Source: Chitinimonas taiwanensis DSM 18899
GTDB lineage: Bacteria > Pseudomonadota > Gammaproteobacteria > Burkholderiales > Chitinimonadaceae
Reading direction: 5' to 3'
Length of the DNA stretch: 64,000 bases
Assembly: GCF_900119825.1 (NCBI RefSeq)
Contig: NZ_FPKR01000016.1
Location: 1 to 64,000 of the forward strand
Below, piece by piece: positions 25,779 to 34,333 of the stretch; position 1 is the first letter of the stretch, and each line of letters starts with the position of its first letter. Both the position numbers and the translations under genes were made by a program. The notes below the pieces were generated by a model. That model did not search any database and was not told where the DNA came from. It saw nothing but the letters and a program-made list of their open reading frames with translations.

Positions 25779-26686
25779 CTGAGCAAGCGCTGTGTCTGCC
25801 GATAGGTGCGGTGGAGCGCGAAACCCGCGTCTCCAAGGAATTGCTGCGCATGTGGGAGCGCCGCTACGGCTTTCCCGCCCCGCAGCGCGATGAGGCGGGT
25901 GACCGTCTCTATACCCATGACGATGTGGACAAGCTCAAGCTGATTCGCCTGCTGATCGACCGCGGTTTTCGCCCCGGGCGGCTGATGGGCATGTCGGTTA
26001 GCGCGCTGCGTGAGCTGCAGTCGGGCGGCTCGCGCCCGGTACCAGCCCTGCCCGAGGCACGTGGCCCAGGTGAGGAGGCGCTCTATCTGCTGCAGCGCCG
26101 CGATGCTGAGGCGCTGCGGCGCTGGTTCAGCCAGATGTTGACCGAACAGGGTCTGCGCCGCTTTATCACCCAGACCCTGCGCCAGACCAATGAGGCGGTC
26201 GGGCAAGCCTGGCAGCGTGGCCAGCTGGCGATACACGAGGAGCATCTGTACGCCGAACTCGCCCATGCCACCTTGCGCCAGGCTGTGCACCAGCTGTATC
26301 CGCTTGCCCAGCCGCCGCGCATCATGCTGACCACGGTGCCAGACGAGGCGCACAGGCTGGGGCTGTTGATGGTGGAGGTGATGTTGCGCCTCGAACAATG
26401 CGATCTACTGTCCTTCGGCACCGAGATGCCGCTGGCCGATATCGCCGAGGCGGCAATCGCGCACAAGGTCGACATCATCGCGCTGTCCTTCAGCGGCGCG
26501 TATGGCACGGCCAATGCCCAGCATATGCTGCAGGGCCTGGCCTCCCAGCTTCCCGCACGCGTGCAGATCTGGGTTGGTGGCGCGGGTGTGCAGGGCCTGC
26601 AAACCCTGCCCGACAGCGTGCGCGTGATCCAGGATCTGAACCTGCTTGGCCCGGCGATTGCCGACTGGCGTGCCAGCCGGCGCTGA
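25775..26686 (+). CDS. MerR-family regulator with B12-binding domain (CarH/LitR type)
   Basis: 303 residues, last gene of the cluster. Residues about 8-75: MerR helix-turn-helix (LLRMWERRYGFPAPQRDEAG). Residues about 95-180: four-helix bundle with the Wx9EH motif, Trp146 then Glu156-His157. Residues about 185-300: cobalamin-binding fold with ExHxxG at Glu191-His193-Gly196. These match the residues that hold adenosylcobalamin in light-sensing CarH. The residue after Trp146 is Gln, where Thermus CarH has His132, the ligand that forms the light-induced bis-His state. The protein is thus a likely B12-binding regulator of this cluster, with uncertain light response. Confidence 0.85.
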   Translation: MTEQALCLPIGAVERETRVSKELLRMWERRYGFPAPQRDEAGDRLYTHDDVDKLKLIRLLIDRGFRPGRLMGMSVSALRELQSGGSRPVPALPEARGPGEEALYLLQRRDAEALRRWFSQMLTEQGLRRFITQTLRQTNEAVGQAWQRGQLAIHEEHLYAELAHATLRQAVHQLYPLAQPPRIMLTTVPDEAHRLGLLMVEVMLRLEQCDLLSFGTEMPLADIAEAAIAHKVDIIALSFSGAYGTANAQHMLQGLASQLPARVQIWVGGAGVQGLQTLPDSVRVIQDLNLLGPAIADWRASRR

Positions 26687-26689
26687 TAG

Positions 26690-27856
26690 TTACTTGCCGG
26701 CCGGTAGGGGCAGATCACGCGGCCAGATCATCCAGATCTGGCCTTGTTGTTTCATACGTCCCGCCAGCTGGCCGGCCTCGTGACCAAAACCCCAGAAAAA
26801 GTCCGCACGGATGGGGCCGCGAATGGCGCCACCGGTATCCTGCGCGTGCACGAGGCGATTGAGCGGCTTGCTATCGTTGGGCCAGGTGGTGGCCAGAAAC
26901 AGCGGCGTGCCGAGCGGTACGAATTTCGGGTCGATGGCCACGCTGGCCTCGTCGGTCAGCGGCACATTCAGCGCGCCTATCGGGCCACCCTCGGCATTCG
27001 GCAGCTGGCGGAAGAACACATAGCTGGGATTCGCCTCTAGCATCTCCTGCAGGCGGGCCGGATTCGCACGCGCCCAGGCCTGGATGCCCTGCATCGAGGC
27101 CTCGTTGGGCTGCAACTGCCCCTGCTCGATCAACCACTTGCCGATCGATTTGTAAGGATGGCCGTTCTGGTCGGCATAGCCGACCCGCAGCAGGCTGCCG
27201 TCCTCAAGCTTCACGCGGCCCGAGCCCTGGATCTGCAGAAAGAAGGCTTCAATCGGATCATCAGCCCAGACTAGGGCCAGGCCCGGTGTCGGTGCCTTGC
27301 CGGCATCGATCTCGGCGCGGCTCCAGTAAGGCACCACCTTGCGTCCCTCCAGGCGGCCGCGCAGACGCTGACCCTTCAGCTCGGGAAAGTTGTCACCGAG
27401 GTCGATGGTCAATAGGTCGTCCGGCACCGCATAGATGGGTGCGCGACCCGGTGCGGCTTCCTTGCTACCGGTCAGCAGGGGCTCGTAATAGCCGGTGATC
27501 AGGCCGCTGTCCTTGCCCTCGCTGCTGAGGATGCGCTGCGGCTGGAAGCGGCTTTCGAAGAACTGGCGGATGGTGGCCTCATCGGGCTGGCCCATCGCGC
27601 GCGCTTCGGCGCACAGCGCTTTCCAGCCTGCACGGTTAGCCAGCTTGCTGCACGACTGCAACCAGGCCGCCCAGCTGGCCGACAGCTTTTCGGCTGGCCA
27701 GCCGGGCAGGGCGGACCAGCTGGCCGCCTGGTAGACCGCGCTGATCGGCGCGGGCTTGGCGGCCTCGCCGCAGCGGCAATCGGTCGGGGATGGGGGTGTG
27801 CTGGCGCAGCCGGCCAAGAGGGTCAGCAAAAGGGCAGAGCGAAGAAGCGAGCGCAT
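26690..27856 (-). CDS. mltA: Membrane-bound lytic murein transglycosylase A
   Basis: 388 residues with lipoprotein signal ending LLAGC. The MltA domain spans about 115-270 (ITGYYEPLLTGS, LQIQGSGRVKLEDG, RVGYADQNGHPYKSIG) and the 3D domain about 300-370, with the catalytic Asp in HAQDTGGAIRGPIRADFFWG. It cleaves peptidoglycan glycan strands to 1,6-anhydro products from the outer membrane. Its stop lies 4 bases from the MerR gene's, convergent, with no terminator between. Confidence 0.93.
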   Translation of the reverse strand: MRSLLRSALLLTLLAGCASTPPSPTDCRCGEAAKPAPISAVYQAASWSALPGWPAEKLSASWAAWLQSCSKLANRAGWKALCAEARAMGQPDEATIRQFFESRFQPQRILSSEGKDSGLITGYYEPLLTGSKEAAPGRAPIYAVPDDLLTIDLGDNFPELKGQRLRGRLEGRKVVPYWSRAEIDAGKAPTPGLALVWADDPIEAFFLQIQGSGRVKLEDGSLLRVGYADQNGHPYKSIGKWLIEQGQLQPNEASMQGIQAWARANPARLQEMLEANPSYVFFRQLPNAEGGPIGALNVPLTDEASVAIDPKFVPLGTPLFLATTWPNDSKPLNRLVHAQDTGGAIRGPIRADFFWGFGHEAGQLAGRMKQQGQIWMIWPRDLPLPAGK

Positions 27857-27911
27857 ACGAACTCAGAGAAGGCGGGGAAGCCGCGAGCTTACCGCAAGCG
27901 CGCGGGCAGGC

Positions 27912-27938
27912 AAAAAAACGGGGCGCCCTAGCGCCCCG
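27912..27938 (-). terminator. Terminator of the first porin gene
   Basis: Minus strand GGGGCGC-TAG-GGCGCCCC type hairpin followed by GTTTTTTTG, 31 bases after the porin stop. Confidence 0.85.
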
Positions 27939-27968
27939 CTTCACTGTGCTGCAGCTGGCTGCAGGCGA

Positions 27969-29609
27969 TCAGAAGTTGTGGTTCATGCCGAGCTGGATGC
28001 TGGTCGGATTCGCACCACGCGGGCTGAACTGCGCGCTTTGGATATCGCCATTCGGCTGCACGGCGCCACTCACATAGAAGTTGTAAGCGGCTTCCGCCTC
28101 GTTGGCCACCTTGGCATAGGTGAGGAAGAGGTTGGTGCGCGCGCTCAGAGTGTAGATACCGGTCAGCTGTGCGTACTTGGCACCCGATTCGCGGTTCTTC
28201 ACCCCGTGCATTTCCGCATCCAGCGCCACGGCATAGGTGCCGATCACTTCGATCTTCGGGCTGAACTTGTGGCTGCCGGAAATCACCCAGGCATCGCGCA
28301 CATTGTCGTCAAAGCCCAGTGCTGCGTTGTACTTGTTGATCTGGCGCTCGAACACCACGCCAGCGCGGGTATTGGGCGTGAAGTACATGCCATAGGCAGC
28401 CTTAATGCCCTGGGCGCTATCGAGCGCACCGCCCATCGCATACGGGTCGTTGTCATGCATGAGCGACAGGCTGGCGAACACGCCCTTCTGCATATAGTGC
28501 AGGGTCAGCTCGGCGCCCCATGGGTCGATCTTGCGCGTGGCGCCGGCATTGCTCAAGCTGGGGTCGAGCACATAAGCCACGCCATCCTGGCCCTTTTCCT
28601 CGCGGGTGTGATAGGCGCCCAGCACAGTCAGGCCGCCCATGGACGGGGTGCGGTACTGGATCACATTGTTGTAGCGATGGCCGACGAAGTAGAAGCCATT
28701 CTGCACTGTGTAGGCGCGTGCCTGGTTCAGCACCTGCTGGTTCAGCGCGGTACCAGGGGCGAACACCTGGCTGGCCGCGACTTGCAGCGCGCCACCAATG
28801 GCGGCACCTGCTTGTTGCGGGGTCAGGCCATTTTGCATCAGCACGGCTGCAATATTCGGGTTCGAGACCAGCGCGGTCACGCCACCGGCGGCGCCAGCCA
28901 GAATCTGCGCCGGGGTCTTGCCCTCGGCATAGGCTGCGCCAATGCCATCAGCCAGCGCCTTGGTGATGATGGCATTGACCGGCGTGTTCACGCCCAGCGC
29001 ATTGGTGATGATGGGGGTGAGCGCCGCATTGAAGGTCTTCTGCGCGACTACGGTATCGTTGGCGGCCACGGCATTGGTCAGCTGATTGCTGCCCAGCACG
29101 GCCAGGGCGGTGGTGTTCAGACCGGTGCGCAGCAGGTGCAGCTCGTTCGGCACATGCTTCTCGTAATACATATCCATGCGGCCGAACTGGATCTGACCCC
29201 AGCCGCCACGCAGGCCGACGAAGCTTGGGCGGTTGGCGAAACGCGAAGCGCCAGTGTGTGGAGAAGTGATGCTGGCGTAGCGATCATCCACCTGGCCCAG
29301 CGAGCTCATCTTGCCGGTGGTCGAACAGCCGGCGAAACCACAGCTGTCATCGGGCTTGATCTGGGTCTCGATCTGGAAGTAGGCGCTCAGACCATCACTG
29401 ATCTCTTCGCTGCCGCGGATGCCCAGGGTGGATGCCCCATCGGTCACGCGCATGCGCCGTTCGATATTCTGATTGGCCAGGGTGGCGCCTGTGGCCGAGG
29501 CGGCTTCTACGCCCAAGGTCATTTTTCCATACACCACCACGCCGTTATCGGCGAGTGTGGGCAGGGCAAAGGCGGCCAGGACGGCGCAGGCAAGCAGGCT
29601 GCGTTGCAT
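27969..29609 (-). CDS. Gram-negative porin with a large extra loop
   Basis: 546 residues; signal MQRSLLACAVLAAFALPTLA, then DNGVVVYGKMTLGVEA, the usual first strand of betaproteobacterial porins, and a terminal strand ending in Phe (QLGMNHNF). The two neighbouring porins have about 345-349 residues. The extra length is mostly one Ala/Asn-rich block, roughly residues 163-297, between GRMDMYYEKHVPNELHLLRT and the strand with YNNVIQYRTPS. That is where the pore-constricting loop L3 lies in this family. The insert is hydrophilic to mildly hydrophobic and helix-prone, for example AGAAGGVTALVSNPNIAAVL. Confidence 0.88.
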   Translation of the reverse strand: MQRSLLACAVLAAFALPTLADNGVVVYGKMTLGVEAASATGATLANQNIERRMRVTDGASTLGIRGSEEISDGLSAYFQIETQIKPDDSCGFAGCSTTGKMSSLGQVDDRYASITSPHTGASRFANRPSFVGLRGGWGQIQFGRMDMYYEKHVPNELHLLRTGLNTTALAVLGSNQLTNAVAANDTVVAQKTFNAALTPIITNALGVNTPVNAIITKALADGIGAAYAEGKTPAQILAGAAGGVTALVSNPNIAAVLMQNGLTPQQAGAAIGGALQVAASQVFAPGTALNQQVLNQARAYTVQNGFYFVGHRYNNVIQYRTPSMGGLTVLGAYHTREEKGQDGVAYVLDPSLSNAGATRKIDPWGAELTLHYMQKGVFASLSLMHDNDPYAMGGALDSAQGIKAAYGMYFTPNTRAGVVFERQINKYNAALGFDDNVRDAWVISGSHKFSPKIEVIGTYAVALDAEMHGVKNRESGAKYAQLTGIYTLSARTNLFLTYAKVANEAEAAYNFYVSGAVQPNGDIQSAQFSPRGANPTSIQLGMNHNF

Positions 29610-29747
29610 AGGGTGAATCTCCGAGGGGAACTGCAGGGTGTTTAAACGAAATCCGACGATTGTCTCAATTCGAGCAGTTGCTCGGCAAGCTGCTTGTCAT
29701 TTTTTTCCACGCCGCCCGTTTCGTAGTCCCGCCTAAACCCCAAAAAT

Positions 29748-29779
29748 GAAAAACGGGCGTGCCGAAGCACGCCCGTTTC
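29748..29779 (-). terminator. Terminator of the second porin gene
   Basis: Minus strand AAACGGGCGTG-CTTCG-GCACGCCCGTTTTTC, a long stem with a T-rich tail, 31 bases after the stop. Confidence 0.85.
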
Positions 29780-29810
29780 ATGCAATGCGATCTAAACGCG
29801 AATGACGCGA

Positions 29811-30848
29811 TTAGAACGAGTGCAGCAGACCGACGGACAGCGCCTTCGGATCGGCGTTGTTGCCCTTGGTTTCGTCGCCCGAGAACTCGACCAGCGCAGC
29901 GGTGCGCTTGCTCAGTGCGTGTTTGGCACCAATGGTGTAACGCACGAACTGCGAGTTGTCCTGGCTCACGCCGGCAACCTTGGCCTTGCTACCGAAGATC
30001 GCGCCGCCCTTCAGGGTAGTCGGGCCCATTGCGTAACTGACGGTGGTCACGAAGGAGTCGCGCTTGAACTTGACGGCAGCGGCTTCCTTCTCTGCGCGCT
30101 GGTAACCAAGACCGAGCTTGATCGCATCAATCGTGTAGGTACCGGCCAGCAGGTAGCCGGTGCTATCGCGGCCATTTTCAGCCTTCTTGTCAGGATTGAC
30201 CTTGGTGTCAGGATTGACGCCGTTTGTTTCATTGTTGTACGCGGCGGCAAGGAACAACGGGCCTGCCGTGTAGCGTACGGCCAACGATACTTTGTCGTTG
30301 TTGTCGAGCTTGGCAGCATCGTCCTTGGTTTCACCCGTTCCGTACATGGCAGCGAAAGTCAGACCGGAGAAGGAGGCGCTGTCAAAGCGGATGGCGTTGT
30401 CGAAACGATTGCTGATCACGCTATCCGGGCTGTAGATGGCCAGGTTGCGGGCGCCATCAACGAGGCCGTCAAACGTATCGGCAACATTGGTGTAGGGGGT
30501 CTTGCCGCGGCCCAGACCGACCTTACCGAAATCGCCTTGCAGGCCTACCCAGCCTTCGCGGCTGGCGAAGGCGCTGTTGGCAGCGTCGTCGGTGTTGACA
30601 CGGGTTTCGATCTGGAACCAGGCCTTCAGGCCGTCGCCCAGGTCTTCTTCACCCTTGAAGCCGATGCGCGACGGGGTGTTGCCCTGGTCGATCGACAGCT
30701 TCTTGGTGCTGGCGGTGCCATTGTTCAGACCGTTGTCGCTGTAGATACCGACAACGTTCACTTGACCGTACAGCTGAACGCTACCGTCAGCAAAAGCAGT
30801 CGCCGAGAGAGCACCCAGAACGGCTGCAGCAATCAAAGTAGTACGCAT
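29811..30848 (-). CDS. Gram-negative porin
   Basis: 345 residues from the ATG at 30848. An upstream in-frame ATG (30860) is rejected because the GGAG ribosome-binding site lies between the two. Signal MRTTLIAAAVLGALSATAFA, then DGSVQLYGQVNVVGIYSDNG. Family features: SRIGFKGEEDLGDGLKAWFQ and FGKVGLGRGKTPYTN, and a final strand ending ALSVGLLHSF. Trimeric 16-strand diffusion pore. The 120-base upstream region has no clear promoter that I can assign. Confidence 0.93.
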   Translation of the reverse strand: MRTTLIAAAVLGALSATAFADGSVQLYGQVNVVGIYSDNGLNNGTASTKKLSIDQGNTPSRIGFKGEEDLGDGLKAWFQIETRVNTDDAANSAFASREGWVGLQGDFGKVGLGRGKTPYTNVADTFDGLVDGARNLAIYSPDSVISNRFDNAIRFDSASFSGLTFAAMYGTGETKDDAAKLDNNDKVSLAVRYTAGPLFLAAAYNNETNGVNPDTKVNPDKKAENGRDSTGYLLAGTYTIDAIKLGLGYQRAEKEAAAVKFKRDSFVTTVSYAMGPTTLKGGAIFGSKAKVAGVSQDNSQFVRYTIGAKHALSKRTAALVEFSGDETKGNNADPKALSVGLLHSF

Positions 30849-31010
30849 GTAATTCTCCATATTGATTTCATTCGGGAGCCTGTCCGGGACTCAGGCAAGC
30901 GGAGTCTGGCGGTGACTGTCACATTCCCGCAATCTGGAAAACCCGTATTTGCTACATATTCTGTGTATTTGTTGCTATTTCGACAGTGATTTCCCGGCAT
31001 CACTCACAAC

Positions 31011-31036
31011 AAAACGGGCACCTGAGCGCCCGTTTG
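31011..31036 (-). terminator. Terminator of the third porin gene
   Basis: Minus strand AAACGGGCG-CTCAGG-TGCCCGTTTTG, 45 bases after the stop. Confidence 0.75.
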
Positions 31037-31080
31037 TGAAGAAGGCCAGCCGAGAAGGCCTGGCCGGCCACTCGTCTTGC

Positions 31081-32130
31081 TTAGAAGCTGTGGCGCACGC
31101 CAACCGACAGAATGGCCGGGTCCTTGCCAGCGGCCGACGGCGCGCCCTTGGTGGTGCCGTTGACGAACTCGCCCTTGGCCTTTACGTCGTTCTTGATGGC
31201 GGTGTATAGACCGTAGACGGCAGTACGCTTGGACAAGGCGTAATCCACTTCCACGCCATACATGTCCACGCCATCTTGAGCGCCGCCCTTGGACTCGTCA
31301 GCCGACGCAAAGCTACCCTTCAGGGTGATCTTGTCGATCTTGTGGGTAACAGCCAGGGCATAGGTATCGACTTCCTTGGCGCCTTCGTTTTCCAGCTTGC
31401 TGTAGCCGAGGCCCAGCGTGGTGTCACCGAACTTGGCGCCACCCACCAGCTTCAGACCGGTGCGGTCCTTGCCCTTTGCTACTTCATCGGCTTGGTTTTC
31501 GTAGCCGATGCCCACGTTGAACGTGCCATCGTCGTATTCGCCCGACACCGAGAAGCGGTTCTTTTCCGAACCAGCGGCGTTGCCGGTGTAGGTACCCTTG
31601 TCCTCATCCGGTGCGTAAGAAGCGCGCATGGTGACATTGGCAAATTTTGGCGAAGTGTAGTGCAGCACATTGTTCTGGCGGGTGTGCAGATTGATGCCGG
31701 AAGCCTTGCCATTGGTGATGACTTCGGTTTGTTCGGCATTGCCCCACATCACATCGATGTTCTTGTTCAGTTGCTTGAACGGGGTGTCATGGCGGCCCAG
31801 CAGGATAGTACCGAAGTCACCCTTCAAGCCTACAAAGCTATTACGGGTAGTGAGGGAGTTATCCTCGGGCTTGGTACCATTGCTGCCAGAATCCGGGCTG
31901 ACTTTGGTTTCGATCTGCCAGATGGCTTTCAGGCCATCGCCCAGATCTTCTTCGCCCTTGAAGCCGATACGCGACGAGTAGCCTTCCACCTTCATCAGCG
32001 AGGTATCGCCGTTATCGAAGGCTTCTACGCCCAGTTCCAGGCGGCCGTACAGGGTCACGCTATTGTCGGCGGCGAAAGCCGGGGCGGACAGGGCGCCGAG
32101 GACGGCGAGGGCGATCAGTTGCTTTTGCAT
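31081..32130 (-). CDS. Gram-negative porin
   Basis: 349 residues; GGAG upstream of ATG. Signal MQKQLIALAVLGALSAPAFA, then ADNSVTLYGRLELGVEAFDN. Contains SSRIGFKGEEDLGDGLKAIW and FGTILLGRHDTPFKQLNKN, and ends AILSVGVRHSF with the terminal Phe recognised by BamA. Third of three consecutive porin genes, each with its own terminator, so expression is probably independent. Confidence 0.93.
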   Translation of the reverse strand: MQKQLIALAVLGALSAPAFAADNSVTLYGRLELGVEAFDNGDTSLMKVEGYSSRIGFKGEEDLGDGLKAIWQIETKVSPDSGSNGTKPEDNSLTTRNSFVGLKGDFGTILLGRHDTPFKQLNKNIDVMWGNAEQTEVITNGKASGINLHTRQNNVLHYTSPKFANVTMRASYAPDEDKGTYTGNAAGSEKNRFSVSGEYDDGTFNVGIGYENQADEVAKGKDRTGLKLVGGAKFGDTTLGLGYSKLENEGAKEVDTYALAVTHKIDKITLKGSFASADESKGGAQDGVDMYGVEVDYALSKRTAVYGLYTAIKNDVKAKGEFVNGTTKGAPSAAGKDPAILSVGVRHSF

Positions 32131-32289
32131 TTGGATAAGCTCCGTTGGTTTGTAAGTCGCTGCGTTGATGCGTGGCCCGCTGCATTGCGTGGGGCGACGG
32201 AGCGCTTTATACGGAGCCAGAATGACGCGGATGTTACAAAGTCCGCCTGTTGTTGCATGGCAACATTGGGGATAACGGTCGTCTTAAAA

Positions 32290-32318
32290 ATGAAACAGGG
32301 CGCCCATGGGCGCCCTGT
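32290..32318 (-). terminator. Terminator after trpC
   Basis: Minus strand ACAGGGCGCCC-AT-GGGCGCCCTGT followed by TTCATTTTTAAG, 19 bases after the trpC stop. Confidence 0.8.
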
Positions 32319-32336
32319 GTGCGAAAGCGGTCAGGC

Positions 32337-33128
32337 TCAGCCGAACAGCTTGGCCAGTTCCTTGCCCGGCGAGGGCTGGCGCATAAAGGCCTCGCCGACC
32401 AGAAATGCATACACCTCGTGCTCCAGCATCAGTTCCACATCGGCCGGCGCCAGAATGCCCGATTCGGTGACCACGATGCGCTCGGACGGAATACGGTCGA
32501 GCAGCTTGAGCGTGGTCTGCAGCGTGACCTCGAAGGTGCGCAGATTGCGGTTATTGATGCCGATCAGCGGCGTCTTGAGCTTGAGCGCCTCATCAAGCTC
32601 ACGCCCATCGTGCGACTCGACCAGCACCGCCATGCCTAGCTCATGCGCTAGCGCTTCCAGCTCCAGCATATGGGCGGTTTCCAGTGCGCCGACGATCAGC
32701 AGTATGCAGTCCGCCCCCATCGCACGAGCCTCGTACACCTGGTAGGCGTCGATCATGAAGTCCTTGCGGATCACCGGCAGATCGCAGGCTGCGCGGGCCG
32801 CAATCAGGTAATCGGCATGGCCCTGGAAGTATTTCTCATCAGTCAGCACCGACAGGCAGGCCGCGCCATGCGCGGCATAGTCGGCGGCAATCGCGGCAGG
32901 CTGGAAGTCAGCCCGGATCACGCCCTTGCTGGGGCTGGCCTTTTTGATTTCGGCAATCACCGCAGCATGGCCATCGGCGTACTTGTTGCGCAGGGCGGCC
33001 ACGAAATCGCGCCGGTCGTCGCGCTTGGCCTCGGCGGCGGCGCGTACGTCGGCCAGCGATTGGCGCTGCTGGGCTTGCGCCACTTCTTCGGCCTTGGTGG
33101 CCAGGATCTGCTTGAGGATGTCGGACAT
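32337..33128 (-). CDS. trpC: Indole-3-glycerol phosphate synthase
   Basis: 263 residues, the length of a single-domain TrpC. Motifs: [61 protein letters not shown] and VTESGI. Catalyses ring closure to indole-3-glycerol phosphate. Follows trpD by 3 bases; no TrpF domain is fused. Confidence 0.97.
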   Translation of the reverse strand: MSDILKQILATKAEEVAQAQQRQSLADVRAAAEAKRDDRRDFVAALRNKYADGHAAVIAEIKKASPSKGVIRADFQPAAIAADYAAHGAACLSVLTDEKYFQGHADYLIAARAACDLPVIRKDFMIDAYQVYEARAMGADCILLIVGALETAHMLELEALAHELGMAVLVESHDGRELDEALKLKTPLIGINNRNLRTFEVTLQTTLKLLDRIPSERIVVTESGILAPADVELMLEHEVYAFLVGEAFMRQPSPGKELAKLFG

Positions 33129-33131
33129 GGG

Positions 33132-34160
33132 TCAGGCTTTGAAGGTTTGGGTCATGGCCACCAGCGCGTCGAGCTTCTGGCGCGCGGCACCGCTGGCGAG
33201 GGCGGCACGCGCGGCGTCGAAGCCTTCAGCCAGGGTGGGGGCGATGCCGGCTGCGTAGATGGCGGCGCCGGCATTCAGCACCACGATATCGCGGCAGGGG
33301 CCGGCTTCGTTGGCCAGCACGGCTTCCACCTTGGCTTTCGATTCCAGCGGGCCGCTGGCTTTGAGTGCGGCCGGCTCGCAGAAGGCGAAGCCATGCTCGC
33401 GCGGATCGAACACATATTCATGTACCTCGCCGTCCTTGAGTTCGGCCACCAGGGTGGTGTCGAGCAGGCTGATTTCATCCAGGCCATCGCGGCCATGCAC
33501 GATCAGCACATGGCGGCTGCCCAGCTCCTTCAGCACACGCGCCTGGATGCCGACCAGGTCAGGGTGGAATACGCCCATCAGCTGGTTGTCGGCATCGGCC
33601 GGATTGGTCAGCGGACCGAGGATATTGAAAATCGTGCGCACACCCAGCTCCTTGCGGATCGGGCCGACATTCTTCATTGCGCCATGGTGATTGGGCGCAA
33701 ACATAAAGCCCACGCCGACCTCATCGATGCACTGGCCGACCTGAGCCGGCGTCAGCGCCAAGTTCACACCCAGCGCTTCGAGCACATCGGCCGAACCGCT
33801 GCTGGACGACACCCCACGGTTGCCATGCTTGGCCACCTTGGCGCCGGCGGCGGCGGCCACGAAGGCGGCGGTGGTGGAGATATTGAAGGTGTGCGCGCCA
33901 TCGCCACCGGTGCCGCAGGTGTCGATCAGGTGACGGCGGTCCTGTACGCTGACCTTGCTGGCCAGCTCACGCATCACGGTGGCGGCCGCCGCGATCTCGG
34001 ATACGGTTTCTACCTTCACGCGCAGGCCGATCAGGATGGCGGCGGTCTGCACCGGGCTCATCTCCCCGCTCATGATCTGGCGCATGACCGACAACATCTC
34101 GTCGTAGAACAGTTCATTGCCGTCGATCAGACGGTTGAGCGCGGCTTGCGGCGTAATCAT
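33132..34160 (-). CDS. trpD: Anthranilate phosphoribosyltransferase
   Basis: 342 residues starting [18 protein letters not shown], the usual TrpD opening; the frame extends upstream to 34226 with sequence unlike the family. Motifs: [48 protein letters not shown]. Joins anthranilate to PRPP. Forms a unit with trpC, apart from trpG and trpE. Confidence 0.96.
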   Translation of the reverse strand: MITPQAALNRLIDGNELFYDEMLSVMRQIMSGEMSPVQTAAILIGLRVKVETVSEIAAAATVMRELASKVSVQDRRHLIDTCGTGGDGAHTFNISTTAAFVAAAAGAKVAKHGNRGVSSSSGSADVLEALGVNLALTPAQVGQCIDEVGVGFMFAPNHHGAMKNVGPIRKELGVRTIFNILGPLTNPADADNQLMGVFHPDLVGIQARVLKELGSRHVLIVHGRDGLDEISLLDTTLVAELKDGEVHEYVFDPREHGFAFCEPAALKASGPLESKAKVEAVLANEAGPCRDIVVLNAGAAIYAAGIAPTLAEGFDAARAALASGAARQKLDALVAMTQTFKA

Positions 34161-34198
34161 CGGTGGGGCCTGTACAGGTGGGACGGGGAAGGTGCTCG

Positions 34199-34227
34199 AT
34201 TCTAGCCGCGTAAGGGCGGCCGACAAA
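34199..34227 (-). promoter_or_regulatory. Candidate trpDC promoter
   Basis: On the minus strand TTTGTC, 17 bases, TAGAAT; the -10 lies 38 bases before the trpD start. The -35 is poor and the -10 good. A terminator closes leuA just upstream, so trpD needs its own promoter. Confidence 0.4.
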
Positions 34228-34275
34228 GTACGGACTGATGCGCGCCATATGCCGTTTGGGCTTCAGGGCAGATGA

Positions 34276-34319
34276 CAAAAACCGCCGCACTGCGCACGGG
34301 TAGGGCGCAGCGGGCGGCT
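34276..34319 (-). terminator. Terminator after leuA
   Basis: Minus strand AGCCGCCCGCTGCGC pairs with GCGCAGTGCGGCGG, then TTTTTG. Isolates leuA from trpDC. Confidence 0.85.
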
Positions 34320-34333
34320 TATCTGCGAAGCGC

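Noticed and set aside
27756-29645. 629-codon plus-strand frame opposite the first porin
   Set aside because: Shadow of the porin, which has a signal peptide, beta-strand pattern and terminal Phe.
34169-34178. Palindrome CCTGTACAGG just before trpD
   Set aside because: Sits between the predicted promoter and the ATG at the place of the ribosome-binding site; a single 10-bp palindrome is not enough to call an operator.
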